The translations under genes and the position numbers were made by a program. Shown piece after piece: positions 1-8,381 of a stretch of 64,000 nucleotides of DNA. Numbering within the stretch: position 1 is the stretch's first letter; every line of letters begins with the position of its first letter. The stretch is taken from the NCBI GenBank assembly GCA_910584715.1, contig CAJUAN010000005.1, forward strand, positions 62,001 through 126,000, given 5' to 3'. The notes beneath the pieces were generated by a model that saw nothing but the letters and a program-made list of their open reading frames with translations, was not told the origin of the DNA and made no database searches. The stretch comes from an uncultured Oscillospiraceae bacterium (GTDB taxonomy: Bacteria; Bacillota; Clostridia; Oscillospirales; Ruminococcaceae).

Positions 1-659
1 TCGGCAACAGCCTCCAGGAGCTTTTCATGGTATTCGGCAGCCTTGTCCGCCATATCCTCGGGAATCTCCTCCACGCGGATATCCTTTCCAAGGTCGTCGT
101 AGTAAACGTATGCTTTCATTTCAACCAGGTCGATGATGCCCTTGAACGTGTCCTCGCTTCCGATAGGGAGCTGAATGGGAACAGCGTTGCACTTGAGTCT
201 GTCCAGCATCATGTCCACAACGTGGTAGAAATCGGCGCCCATAATGTCCATCTTGTTTACATAGGCCATACGGGGAACCATATAGTTGTTAGCCTGTCTC
301 CAAACGGTTTCAGACTGAGGCTCAACGCCTCCCTTTGCACAGAAAACAGTTACAGAACCGTCAAGAACTCTGAGCGAACGCTCAACCTCAACTGTAAAGT
401 CAACGTGGCCGGGAGTGTCGATGATATTGATCCTATGACCCGCCCAGTGGGCAGTGGTAGCGGCGGAGGTGATAGTGATACCTCTCTCCTGCTCCTGCGC
501 CATCCAGTCCATTGTCGCGCTGCCCTCGTGAGTTTCGCCTATTTTGTGGTTTACACCGGTATAAAACAGGATACGCTCCGTAGTGGTAGTTTTGCCCGCG
601 TCAATGTGAGCCATTATACCAATATTTCTGGTTTGTTCAAGCGAACAATCTCTTGGCAT
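1..659 (-). CDS. fusA: elongation factor G, N-terminal part (cut by window edge)
   Basis: Translating the minus strand from the ATG at 659 gives about 219 residues of EF-G before the window ends. The GTPase motifs are visible in order: AHIDAGKT (G1, residues 17-24), a DTPGH motif (G3) and NKMD (G4). EF-G drives translocation of the ribosome and helps recycle it. The start is supported by a GGAGG ribosome site about 8 bases upstream. It follows rpsL and rpsG on the same strand, the classical str operon order, so tuf may lie beyond the edge. The remaining ~470 codons are outside the window. A distant paralogue is encoded at 20764-23334. Confidence 0.97.
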   Translation of the reverse strand, partial: MPRDCSLEQTRNIGIMAHIDAGKTTTTERILFYTGVNHKIGETHEGSATMDWMAQEQERGITITSAATTAHWAGHRINIIDTPGHVDFTVEVERSLRVLDGSVTVFCAKGGVEPQSETVWRQANNYMVPRMAYVNKMDIMGADFYHVVDMMLDRLKCNAVPIQLPIGSEDTFKGIIDLVEMKAYVYYDDLGKDIRVEEIPEDMADKAAEYHEKLLEAVA

Positions 660-734
660 AATATTTTCCTCCAATTCGCCGCGCAGGCTTCGGGACGGCG
701 AACCGTTCCGGAGCTGTCCGCGGTCATGCGGCTT

Positions 735-1205
735 TTACCAGCGGTAGTGTGCGAAAGCCTTGTTTGCCTCCGCCATCTTGTGTGTGTCCTCGCGCTTCTT
801 GCAAGCGCCGCCCACGCCGTTGGTAGCGTCGATGATCTCAGCTGCAAGTCTTTCCTTCATAGTTCTTTCGCTTCTTGCTCTTGCGTAGTTGGTAAGCCAT
901 CTCAGACCAAGAGTCTGCTTTCTTTCGGGTCTTACCTCCATAGGAACCTGATATGTGGAACCGCCCACACGTCTTGCCTTTACCTCGAGCAAGGGCATGA
1001 TGTTTTCCATAGCCTGCTCGAAAACCTCGAGAGCGTCCTTGCCTGTCTTTTCGGCGACAATATCGAACGCGCCGTAAACGATCTTTTGGGCAACGCCCTT
1101 CTTTCCGTCGAGCATGATATTGTTGATAAGACGGGTAACGATCTCCGAATTATAAACAGGATCGCACAAAACCTCGCGTTTTGCAATATTACCTCTTCTT
1201 GGCAC
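735..1205 (-). CDS. rpsG: 30S ribosomal protein S7
   Basis: This 156-residue protein has the standard S7 length and begins PRRGNIAKREV, the conserved S7 amino terminus. S7 nucleates assembly of the 30S head by binding 16S rRNA. The open frame extends upstream to 1334, but the family start corresponds to the GTG at 1205, which has an AAGGAGGG ribosome site just before it. A GTG start for S7 is slightly unusual. It lies between rpsL and fusA. The rpsL-rpsG gap is 185 bases, long for this operon, and holds a hairpin. Confidence 0.97.
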   Translation of the reverse strand: MPRRGNIAKREVLCDPVYNSEIVTRLINNIMLDGKKGVAQKIVYGAFDIVAEKTGKDALEVFEQAMENIMPLLEVKARRVGGSTYQVPMEVRPERKQTLGLRWLTNYARARSERTMKERLAAEIIDATNGVGGACKKREDTHKMAEANKAFAHYRW

Positions 1206-1250
1206 AATACTTCCCTCCTTCATAAAAATGCTATCATAGGTACTCGTTTG

Positions 1251-1276
1251 CCTTGTTCCGTGTTTACGGAGCAAGG
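1251..1276 (-). promoter_or_regulatory. hairpin in the rpsL-rpsG spacer, possible S7 autoregulatory site
   Basis: The arms CCTTG-TCCGT and ACGGA-CAAGG form a stable stem, with no U-run after it on the minus strand, so it does not look like a terminator. In E. coli the S12-S7 spacer is the S7 feedback target. Assigning that role here is inference from position only. Confidence 0.4.
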
Positions 1277-1390
1277 ATACGCACCGAACCAATGCAGAGG
1301 CAATCCATATATAGTAAAATGAATCACTCCGCACGAATCAAAATGCGGTTTCATTGAGTTTACGATAATTGTCGGCTTTCGGGCTTGATT

Positions 1391-1816
1391 TTACTTAGCC
1401 GCGCCTGCCTTAGGCTTCTTTGCGCCGTACTTGGAACGCGCCTGATTTCTCTTGGCAACGCCCTGAGCGTCGAGAGTTCCTCTGATGATGTGGTAACGCA
1501 CACCGGGGAGATCCTTAACACGTCCGCCTCTGATGAGAACAACGGAGTGCTCCTGAAGGTTATGGCCGATACCGGGGATATAAGCCGTAACTTCCGTACC
1601 GTTTGTGAGCCTTACTCTTGCGATCTTTCTCATAGCGGAGTTAGGCTTCTTGGGGGTAGCTGTCCTTACCGCGGTGCAAACGCCTCTCTTCTGGGGAGCG
1701 CTCTGGTCGATAGCGATCTTCTTCTTGGCGTTGTAGCCCTTCTGGAGCGCAGGAGCCGTGGATTTCTTTTCAAGAACTGTTCTTCCCTTGCGTACAAGCT
1801 GGTTAAAGGTTGGCAT
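1391..1816 (-). CDS. rpsL: 30S ribosomal protein S12
   Basis: The 141-residue protein starts MPTFNQLVRKGR and carries the conserved decoding-centre segments TPKKPNSA and GGRVKDLPGVRYH. S12 contributes to decoding accuracy. Lysines are present at the positions that change in streptomycin-resistant mutants, so the sequence looks like the sensitive wild type. It is the first gene of the str operon and follows a consensus promoter at 1892-1920. The ribosome site is AAAGGAGAAATGTT directly before the ATG. Confidence 0.98.
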   Translation of the reverse strand: MPTFNQLVRKGRTVLEKKSTAPALQKGYNAKKKIAIDQSAPQKRGVCTAVRTATPKKPNSAMRKIARVRLTNGTEVTAYIPGIGHNLQEHSVVLIRGGRVKDLPGVRYHIIRGTLDAQGVAKRNQARSKYGAKKPKAGAAK

Positions 1817-1891
1817 AACATTTCTCCTTTCTTCAAGTATTATATGAAAACGCGGACAGGCGCAAAGCCTCCGGCGTCAACACACCTAAAT

Positions 1892-1920
1892 ATTATACAC
1901 ACAAAAAAACTGTTTGTCAA
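1892..1920 (-). promoter_or_regulatory. sigma-A promoter of the str operon
   Basis: On the minus strand a perfect TTGACA (1915-1920) and TATAAT (1892-1897) are separated by 17 bases. The predicted start of transcription is about 70 bases before rpsL. Confidence 0.85.
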
Positions 1921-2070
1921 GCATTTTGAACAAATTTTTCCGTAAAATTTCTACATTCGGCAAAATCTGTATCATATGTATGACAAACAGTATATTATCC
2001 CCGGAAATTGTCCATACGGTAATTTTTCCTCGAAAAATGAAATATATACGCATTTACGGAAAAATTCCGC

Positions 2071-3300
2071 TTATTCGTTAAAATTTCCACCCTTTGATCG
2101 GAGACCCGCGCTGTCCCCCTCGATAACGCTTGCGTAAAAGCCTTTTTTCTTTACTGCGGCTTTCCGTAATATCCTGAACGTAATATTCGCCGCCGCGAAC
2201 AGGACCGCCGCCGCAATGAGCTGTCCCATCAAATTGCTCGTAACGATAAGCTCGAAAGCAAATACAAGCGCCATTATTACCGCCATAAGAAGAGCCGCCT
2301 TTGCCGCGATATCGAAAATAATTATCCTCTTGTCCGCGGCTATATACTCCTTTTCGTTGCGTCTGCGCCACATCTCGTACTCCGCGCGCTTTTTGTCCTC
2401 CTCCGCTGAATCCCGTTCCGCAGCCTTTTCGGTTTTCTCGTTCTCGGCGTTCAGCTCCGCGTAAAGCTCGGGGGAAGCCTCCGAAAGTATCTCTTTTTTT
2501 ATCTTCCTCAGATTTCCCGCCAGGGTCTCCACCTGTATCTCGTCCTTCTGGTCAAGCTTCATGCGCCTGATACGGCTGACGTTCTTTGCGGACTGTTCCC
2601 CGCTGACGTCCTCCATTTTGCCGGAGGATTCAACGTACTCCGCTCCGGAAAGCAGCATTCCGCGTATCTTCATTCCCAGCGCGCAGCCGTCTATTATCAG
2701 CCTGGAACGCTCCTTCTCATTTTTTACGTCTTTTTTCCCGAACAGGAACTTCACCGTCTCGGCGGTATGCTCAAAAAGCAGCAGGGTGTCCGCCAGATAG
2801 GAAGCCGCCGTCTTTTCGTTCTTGTGAACGGAAGCGTACTTCTTTTCATACTCCGCCCGCGCCGAAATGTAGTCCAGGATATCCTTGAACACCGTCAGCG
2901 AAAGCTTTTCGTCGCCCTCGGAGATAACGCGGGACTTTATGTCCTTCATGCCCTCGAAAAAGCTGTCGCAGCTCAGGTACACCGACGAGCTTTCCATCAT
3001 AAGGTACTGGCTCGTCAGCTCGCGTCTGAAAACGGCTTTAAGGCAGCTTCCGTCCATATCGAGAACAGAGCCGTAGCTTATATAAGCCTCGTCGTAGCTT
3101 TTCCTTGAGAAAAATGCGTCCGCAGAGGACATAAGGCGGTACATCGCTATCTCGCTGTCGGCGTCCATTCCGCGCCTTTCCTTTTTTTCAAGGGACTTTA
3201 CCGAATCCGTCCACCCGCACACGGGACATTTTGCCATAGTGCCGTTTACGTCAAATTTATTCCCGCATATCGGGCAAAGCTCCGAATATTCTTCCGCCAT
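2071..3300 (-). CDS. zinc-ribbon, coiled-coil membrane protein of unknown function
   Basis: This 409-residue protein is not a family I can name. Its N terminus has a CPICG...CPVCG zinc ribbon (residues ~9-31). A long, charged, helical middle follows (about 40-310), rich in Glu and Lys and likely to form coiled coil. Two hydrophobic helices are near the C terminus (about 330-385), and the tail is basic. A cytoplasmic zinc ribbon with C-terminal membrane anchors suggests a scaffold or adaptor role, which is inference. The start has a GGGAGGA ribosome site. It is the last gene of a same-strand set behind the HD-GYP sensor and the binding protein. Confidence 0.8.
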   Translation of the reverse strand: MAEEYSELCPICGNKFDVNGTMAKCPVCGWTDSVKSLEKKERRGMDADSEIAMYRLMSSADAFFSRKSYDEAYISYGSVLDMDGSCLKAVFRRELTSQYLMMESSSVYLSCDSFFEGMKDIKSRVISEGDEKLSLTVFKDILDYISARAEYEKKYASVHKNEKTAASYLADTLLLFEHTAETVKFLFGKKDVKNEKERSRLIIDGCALGMKIRGMLLSGAEYVESSGKMEDVSGEQSAKNVSRIRRMKLDQKDEIQVETLAGNLRKIKKEILSEASPELYAELNAENEKTEKAAERDSAEEDKKRAEYEMWRRRNEKEYIAADKRIIIFDIAAKAALLMAVIMALVFAFELIVTSNLMGQLIAAAVLFAAANITFRILRKAAVKKKGFYASVIEGDSAGLRSKGGNFNE

Positions 3301-3348
3301 ACAAAATCCTCCCTTACTGCGGCGGTCTCCCGCCGTTTAATAAAATGT

Positions 3349-4704
3349 TCAGTCCTCGGCTGCCATGCTTTTAAGATAACTCTCGATATCGTTTCTCAGC
3401 CCGAGGAAAAGCTCCGCAAGCGTTGGATCGAAGTGGGTGCCTGCCGACTCCCCTATGATCCCGAAAGCCTCGTCCAGAGGCATGGGTTCCTTGTAGCACC
3501 TTTTTGAGATCAAAGCGTCGAAAACGTCGGCGATAGCCATTATCCTTGCGCACAGCGGTATCCCGTCGCCCGAAAGACCGTTGGGATAGCCTGTGCCGTC
3601 CCACTTCTCATGGTGGCAGGAGGCCACATCCGCCGCAATGTCTATGTAGTCCTTTTCCTCTATCCCGCTCATAACGTCGCGGATTATCCTGCCGCCCTCC
3701 GCGGCGTGGCTTTTTATGCTTTCAAACTCGTCTCCGGTAAGCTTTCCGGGCTTCTGCAAAATGCTGTCGGGAACGGATATCTTTCCGATGTCGTGCATGG
3801 GAGCCGCCTTTGACAGAAGCTCGATATAGCCGTCCGTAAGGATATCCGTGCAGTACCCCGACTCCTTTGCCGCGGAAGCAAGCATATTCACATACCTGCT
3901 TGTGCGCTTGACGTGCTCGCCCGTGTCTCCGTCGCGGCTCTCGATAAGATTCGCCATACCTATAATGGTATTGTTCTGTATACGCAGCATTTTCTCGCTG
4001 TGTTCACGCAGAGCCTCGGCTTTGCGCTCCACGTCCTTTTCAAGGGCGTCCTTGTATTTTTCGAGGTTTGAAGTTATCCTTACGCAGAACGCGAGACACA
4101 CCGCGACCGATACCGCAACGGACGAAATGCAGACTATCACGCTTACGGTGGAAAAACGTATATGACCGTCCATAACGTTCTGCGCCGCGACTATCTCCTC
4201 CTCGGTATAACCGTCCAGAGCGTCAAGACTTGCGTTTACCTTTTCCACATAGTCGTCCATAACGTTTACTATATAGTAATCCGCCGTAGCCTTGCTCCCC
4301 TCCCTGCTGAATCCGAAAGCTATATCCGCGTTCTGCAAATAGCTGATAAAGCTTGAATACGCCTTGTGATAGACCTTTTCGCTTTTGTCTCCGCTTTTCA
4401 TTCTGCCGCCAAGCTCATCGAACATATCGCGGAGACTGTTCTCCGTATTCTCCGCCGCCGTTTCGTACTCGGAGTATTTTTCCTCCGAATCCGCCGCCGT
4501 ATGGTTCGCTACCAGAGCCTGATGCTTGTAGAGCAGCGTCCTTATTTCAAGAGTATACCGCTTGTTCTCGGAATATTCGTAGGTGATCTCACGGTAACCG
4601 TCGGAAAGATTCCCAATATCGTTTTTAAGTATGACCATTCCCGAAATGCCGACGATACCGGCAATAAGCACCATTATAAATATTTTTAAAGGAATGTTTT
4701 TCAC
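3349..4704 (-). CDS. membrane sensor with HD-GYP cyclic-di-GMP phosphodiesterase domain
   Basis: The protein has an N-terminal membrane helix, an extracytoplasmic helical bundle (roughly residues 30-185), a second membrane helix (~188-215), a short coiled coil and a C-terminal HD-GYP domain. The domain keeps HDIGK and HHEKWDGTGYPNG, the metal and GYP signatures of active enzymes that hydrolyse cyclic di-GMP. I chose the GTG at 4704 because a GGAGG site lies 8 bases upstream. An ATG at 4722 would add six residues with a poorer site. The gene begins within about 20 bases of the end of the solute-binding protein gene, suggesting that ligand sensing outside the cell feeds this enzyme. Confidence 0.88.
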   Translation of the reverse strand: MKNIPLKIFIMVLIAGIVGISGMVILKNDIGNLSDGYREITYEYSENKRYTLEIRTLLYKHQALVANHTAADSEEKYSEYETAAENTENSLRDMFDELGGRMKSGDKSEKVYHKAYSSFISYLQNADIAFGFSREGSKATADYYIVNVMDDYVEKVNASLDALDGYTEEEIVAAQNVMDGHIRFSTVSVIVCISSVAVSVAVCLAFCVRITSNLEKYKDALEKDVERKAEALREHSEKMLRIQNNTIIGMANLIESRDGDTGEHVKRTSRYVNMLASAAKESGYCTDILTDGYIELLSKAAPMHDIGKISVPDSILQKPGKLTGDEFESIKSHAAEGGRIIRDVMSGIEEKDYIDIAADVASCHHEKWDGTGYPNGLSGDGIPLCARIMAIADVFDALISKRCYKEPMPLDEAFGIIGESAGTHFDPTLAELFLGLRNDIESYLKSMAAED

Positions 4705-4725
4705 GGTAAACACCTCCGGCATAGT

Positions 4726-6012
4726 TTACTCTGTGCCTGTGCTGTCCTCGGGAAGACTTGTAATGCCTTTGACCATAGTGTCAAGAAGTTCCTGCAAGTC
4801 CGTTCCGTCGGGGTTCCGCGCAGCTATTGTAGTGCCGAAAACATTTGTAGGGGTCCAGTAGCTTCCGCCGACGTTCTGGAGATATCCGTATGCGGACTGC
4901 TCTCCCAGCGCGGCTATCGCTTTGGCAGCCCTGACTTCCTCCGAAGCCGCAGCCTTTACGTTTGAGGGACCCTCCCCTTTTAGTCTGAACAGGGTCATCT
5001 GGTTCTCTTCATTGGTGATCCACTGCGCAAGCCTCATAGACCACTCCGGCTGCTCGGTAGCGGAATTTACGCCCATAAGCTTATAGCCCGCAAAGCTGCA
5101 CATCTGAACGCTGTCCCCCGCAACTGTATATTCGGGAAGCTTTGCCGCGGCGTAATTTTCTCCGTATGCTTTTTCTATATTTACCGCGTTCCAGGTACCG
5201 TTTATACCGGCGATTATCGAACCGTCAGCAGCGCCGCTTACAAAGTCATCGTCGCCGCAGCTTATAAACCCGCCGCTTTCAGCAATCCTCAGCATTGCCT
5301 CCGCCACGTCCCTGCCCTTGTACTTTCCGTCAGCGGAATTCCAGTCGCAGGAATTTGTCAGACCGTCTTCGTTGAGCGAAACGTCCAGACCCGCTCCCTT
5401 GAAAAACGAGTATATGTACCAGCCGCTGGTAAAGTCCATGGCAAATTTTTTGCCGTTTTCCTCCGCGACCTGCAATATCCTGTCAAGGCTTTTTACGTCT
5501 TCTTCGGACAGATACGCCGAATTGTAGTAAAGAAAATACCCGTTGCTTGCGGTCACGGGGTAAGCGTAAAGCTTTCCGTCAACCGTCGCGGAACGTATCG
5601 CTCCGTTATCGGCTCCTCCGTTTTCGGCAATGACGGTATCCGCGTCCAGCGTGACCTCCAGAAGCGCGCCGGCATTGTACAGCTCGCGGAACTGGTCGTC
5701 GGCAAAGGCGTAGATATCAGCGGCTGCGGCAGGATTGGCAAGAACAGTCTCCTTGCAGGACAGCTCTTCCTCTTCGCTTACGGTGATGTGAAACACCGCC
5801 TCGTCGGAGTGCAGTCCGGTAAATTCGGTTATCATCTGTTCAACCGCTTCCACGCTTTCCTGAGGACACCATACCGACAGGGTAACTTCGGACAGAACCT
5901 TTCCGCATCCGGAAAACACCGGCGCCGATACTGCCAAAGCTATTGCGGCAGCTGCGGCTTTACTGCCGATATACGATACGCAGCGCCTGAATTTATCCAT
6001 AATACGATTCAC
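4726..6012 (-). CDS. family 1 solute-binding lipoprotein (sugar type)
   Basis: The 428-residue protein has a basic N terminus, a hydrophobic segment and a lipobox ending SGC-G, so it is predicted to be a lipoprotein outside the membrane. The body resembles MalE-type extracellular sugar-binding proteins. No ABC permease or ATPase gene lies next to it, which is odd for this family. Instead the downstream neighbour is the HD-GYP sensor, so it may be a ligand receptor rather than a transport component (inference). The start is uncertain: GTG at 6012 sits very close to AAAGGA, while an in-frame ATG lies at 6000. Transcription starts from a perfect promoter at 6196-6224 with a leader near 180 bases. 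Confidence 0.85.
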   Translation of the reverse strand: MNRIMDKFRRCVSYIGSKAAAAAIALAVSAPVFSGCGKVLSEVTLSVWCPQESVEAVEQMITEFTGLHSDEAVFHITVSEEEELSCKETVLANPAAAADIYAFADDQFRELYNAGALLEVTLDADTVIAENGGADNGAIRSATVDGKLYAYPVTASNGYFLYYNSAYLSEEDVKSLDRILQVAEENGKKFAMDFTSGWYIYSFFKGAGLDVSLNEDGLTNSCDWNSADGKYKGRDVAEAMLRIAESGGFISCGDDDFVSGAADGSIIAGINGTWNAVNIEKAYGENYAAAKLPEYTVAGDSVQMCSFAGYKLMGVNSATEQPEWSMRLAQWITNEENQMTLFRLKGEGPSNVKAAASEEVRAAKAIAALGEQSAYGYLQNVGGSYWTPTNVFGTTIAARNPDGTDLQELLDTMVKGITSLPEDSTGTE

Positions 6013-6195
6013 ATTCCTTTCAACAAACGTTTTAAGTTAGTTCCGATGCCGAGTCATACTGTTTAAACGATTTCTGTATTTATAACATATAGCATATCCG
6101 TATTGATAATAATACCACGGATATTACATTTCTATCAAAATTTTGCTGCATTTTTTAACGCTTTCAAGGCAGAAATTTTATACAAATATGTAAGT

Positions 6196-6224
6196 ATTAT
6201 ACCACGAATGTCAATCCGTGTCAA
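6196..6224 (-). promoter_or_regulatory. sigma-A promoter of the binding protein/HD-GYP operon
   Basis: On the minus strand TTGACA (6219-6224) and TATAAT (6196-6201) are exactly 17 bases apart. The gap from 6013 to 6418 holds this promoter, the dyad at 6247-6269 and the fucA promoter. I see no gene in it. Confidence 0.85.
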
Positions 6225-6246
6225 TTGAAAAAAAGACTTTTCCGCT

Positions 6247-6269
6247 CTATACGGTGACGTATAGCGTCA
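6247..6269. promoter_or_regulatory. overlapping dyad between divergent promoters
   Basis: Two overlapping palindromes are present: CTATAC-6 bases-GTATAG (6247-6264) and TGACG-5 bases-CGTCA (6255-6269). The site lies just upstream of the -35 box of the binding-protein promoter and about 85 bases upstream of the fucA promoter. It could be an operator for either direction, but the factor is unknown. Confidence 0.4.
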
Positions 6270-6354
6270 TTACCGAAACAGATGCGCCGCAAAACAGTTG
6301 TGCATAATCACTAAAACCGCGCTCCTTATTTTTTCGTAAAAATATAGAATTTGG

Positions 6355-6383
6355 TGGACTTATTTTACAAAATATTGTATAAT
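6355..6383 (+). promoter_or_regulatory. probable promoter of the fucose operon
   Basis: TGGACT (6355-6360), 17 bases, then a perfect TATAAT (6378-6383). The -35 box matches consensus at four of six positions, which fits a regulated promoter. A GAAAGGAAG ribosome site follows before fucA. Confidence 0.6.
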
Positions 6384-6418
6384 ATACACATAATCAACCA
6401 CAGAAAGGAAGTTCCATT

Positions 6419-7108
6419 ATGAACGAAATAGAAATAAAAGAGCAAATGTGCGATGTGTGCCATAAAATGTGGCAGCTGGGCTGGGTAGCCGCAAACGACG
6501 GAAACGTGTCCGTAAGACTTGGGGACGGCACATTTTTTGCCACGCCAACGGGCATAAGCAAGAGCTTTATAACTCCCGACAAAATAGTCAAGATAAACGC
6601 AAAAGGAGAGGTGCTTGAGGCAAACGAGGGCTACAGACCGTCCTCGGAGATAAAAATGCACCTGCGCTGCTACGAGGAGCGTCCCGACGTGGGAGGGGTC
6701 GTACACGCGCACCCGCCAACGGCTACGGGCTACGCGGTGGCGAACAAGGCTCTGGACGGCTACACCATGATAGAGGCTGTCATTGCCGTGGGTTCCGTAC
6801 CGGTAACGCCCTACGGCACGCCCTCTACATATGAAGTACCCGAGGCTATCACGCCCTATTTAAAGGAGCACGACGTTATGCTGCTTCAAAACCACGGCGC
6901 GCTCACCGTGGGCGCGGATCTGCTTACAGCCTACTACCGCATGGAAACCCTGGAGCTTTTTGCCAAGATTTCCCTTACAGCGCACCTGCTGGGCGGCGAG
7001 AGAGAGATTTCCCGCGAGAACATAGACAGGCTCTGCTCCATGCGGGAGAACTACAAGGTCACGGGAAAGCACCCGGGGTACAAGAAATACCCTTATGGCA
7101 ATGAATAG
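6419..7108 (+). CDS. fucA: L-fuculose-1-phosphate aldolase (class II aldolase)
   Basis: The enzyme splits L-fuculose 1-phosphate into dihydroxyacetone phosphate and L-lactaldehyde in the cytoplasm, the last step of this pathway. The 229-residue protein has the class II aldolase/adducin fold signatures. Glu77 lies in SSEIKMH (catalytic base position), His96 and His98 in HAHPP, and His159 in NHGAL, matching the zinc ligands of FucA. Length agrees with the family (about 215). It opens an operon that also encodes FucU, a sugar kinase and FucI. Rhamnulose-phosphate aldolase is less likely, because that family is longer and a fucose isomerase is present. Confidence 0.9.
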   Translation: MNEIEIKEQMCDVCHKMWQLGWVAANDGNVSVRLGDGTFFATPTGISKSFITPDKIVKINAKGEVLEANEGYRPSSEIKMHLRCYEERPDVGGVVHAHPPTATGYAVANKALDGYTMIEAVIAVGSVPVTPYGTPSTYEVPEAITPYLKEHDVMLLQNHGALTVGADLLTAYYRMETLELFAKISLTAHLLGGEREISRENIDRLCSMRENYKVTGKHPGYKKYPYGNE

Positions 7109-7144
7109 TTGACAGTGTGCAGTTGAAAGTTGGGGGAATACATA

Positions 7145-7816
7145 ATGCGCGGTACTGTAGTTTACATAGGAACAGCGGAAATATTGTATTTTTTAATTGC
7201 GCCCGCTTCGTTTATTACAATGCTTGCGTGTATTATCAGGCTGATAACCGCGAAAAAGGAAAAGCGCAGGCAAATGAAAAAGGTTAAAATTACAGCTGTT
7301 ATCTCCGCAATAATTGCAGCGATTATTACCGCTGTAACAATATATTTTATAGTACCGCCTCCGTACCCGCCTCCTCCGTCTATCGAAAAAATGCCCAATA
7401 TAGTAGGGCTTACATATGTGGAATGTAAAGAAAATTATTCAGAAAAATTTGACCTTGTTGTTGAGGAGAAACTATGGTCATTCGACTACCCCAAGGGCGC
7501 AATAATCGAGCAATACCCGCAAGAGGGACTTGAATATCTGGTCGGCAGGACAACGGTAAAATGCAAGATAAGCAAGGGACCGAGAATGGTCACGGTCAGC
7601 AATGTTATCGGTCTTGATTTTGAGGACGCAAAAACAATATTGGGGGACAACGACGGATTTAGGGTCGGCTTTGTAAGCGAATATTCCGACAGCGTACCCG
7701 AAGGAAAGGTCATCGCCACAGACCCGCCCGTATTTGAAAAAGCGGTATACGGCTCTGCGGTAAAGGTCACCGTAAGCGGCGGCAAGGAGCCTGACATTAC
7801 CGACGGTACAGAATAA
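7145..7816 (+). CDS. membrane-anchored PASTA-domain protein
   Basis: The 223-residue protein has two hydrophobic segments (about residues 1-33 and 48-68), a proline-rich hinge with repeated Pro, and two PASTA-like modules in the outer part (about 80-145 and 148-215). PASTA modules bind muropeptides or beta-lactams in PknB-type kinases and penicillin-binding proteins, but there is no kinase or transpeptidase domain here. I chose the ATG at 7145, which has GGGGGA 8 bases upstream; the frame opens at a TTG at 7130. It sits inside the fucose operon between fucA and a GNAT gene, an odd location with no obvious metabolic reason. Confidence 0.82.
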   Translation: MRGTVVYIGTAEILYFLIAPASFITMLACIIRLITAKKEKRRQMKKVKITAVISAIIAAIITAVTIYFIVPPPYPPPPSIEKMPNIVGLTYVECKENYSEKFDLVVEEKLWSFDYPKGAIIEQYPQEGLEYLVGRTTVKCKISKGPRMVTVSNVIGLDFEDAKTILGDNDGFRVGFVSEYSDSVPEGKVIATDPPVFEKAVYGSAVKVTVSGGKEPDITDGTE

Positions 7817-7839
7817 AAATACGAAAGGAAAAATTTATC

Positions 7840-8358
7840 ATGCTTAGGCTAAGACCATACAAGCCCTGCGACGCGGACACAATAACAACATGGCTGAAAA
7901 GCGAATATGCTTTCCGCCAATGGAGCGCGGATCGCTATGAAAAATACCCGATTACAGCCGAAGATATGAACGCATATTACGATAACGATAAAACCAACCC
8001 TCGGATATGGGGGCTGACCGCTTTTGACGGCAGCGGCACTGTCGGACATCTTACAATGCGTTACCCCAAAGATACATACGGCGAAATACGGCTGGGGTTT
8101 GTTATTGTGGACGACAGCCGCCGCAAAATGGGTCTTGGAAAAGAAATGCTTTCTCTGGCAATAAAATACGCTTTTGAAATTTTAGCGGCGGAAAAAATTT
8201 CCCTTGGTGTTTTTGAAAATAATATACCCGCGATAAAATGTTATAAATCCTGCGGATTTAAGGCGGTACAGACGGAAAATACCGAGAAATACAACTGCAT
8301 GGGCGAAGTATGGAGCTGCATTGAAATGGAGCTGCGGCGCGAAGATTATTTTACATAA
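7840..8358 (+). CDS. GNAT-family N-acetyltransferase
   Basis: The 172-residue protein shows the acetyl-CoA binding pattern of GNAT enzymes: a beta strand followed by RRKMGLGKEM (about residues 101-110, the Q/RxxGxG/A loop) and a late ENN..A...Y...GF segment. It resembles RimJ/RimL-like acetyltransferases. The substrate cannot be told from sequence. It lies within the fucose operon, 23 bases after the PASTA gene and 23 bases before fucU, so it is probably co-transcribed. Confidence 0.82.
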   Translation: MLRLRPYKPCDADTITTWLKSEYAFRQWSADRYEKYPITAEDMNAYYDNDKTNPRIWGLTAFDGSGTVGHLTMRYPKDTYGEIRLGFVIVDDSRRKMGLGKEMLSLAIKYAFEILAAEKISLGVFENNIPAIKCYKSCGFKAVQTENTEKYNCMGEVWSCIEMELRREDYFT

Positions 8359-8381
8359 ATTTTTTAAAGGAGCGTAAAAAA

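Noticed and set aside
1861..1880. GCAAAGCCTCCGG string resembling part of a cyclic-di-GMP riboswitch
   Set aside because: Only one short segment matches. The other conserved core of the riboswitch is absent and the string lies between the rpsL promoter and start on the opposite strand.
6150..6170. TTTTAACGCTTTCA, a possible CcpA (cre) site
   Set aside because: Two mismatches at conserved positions and a location inside the binding-protein leader; not strong enough to call.
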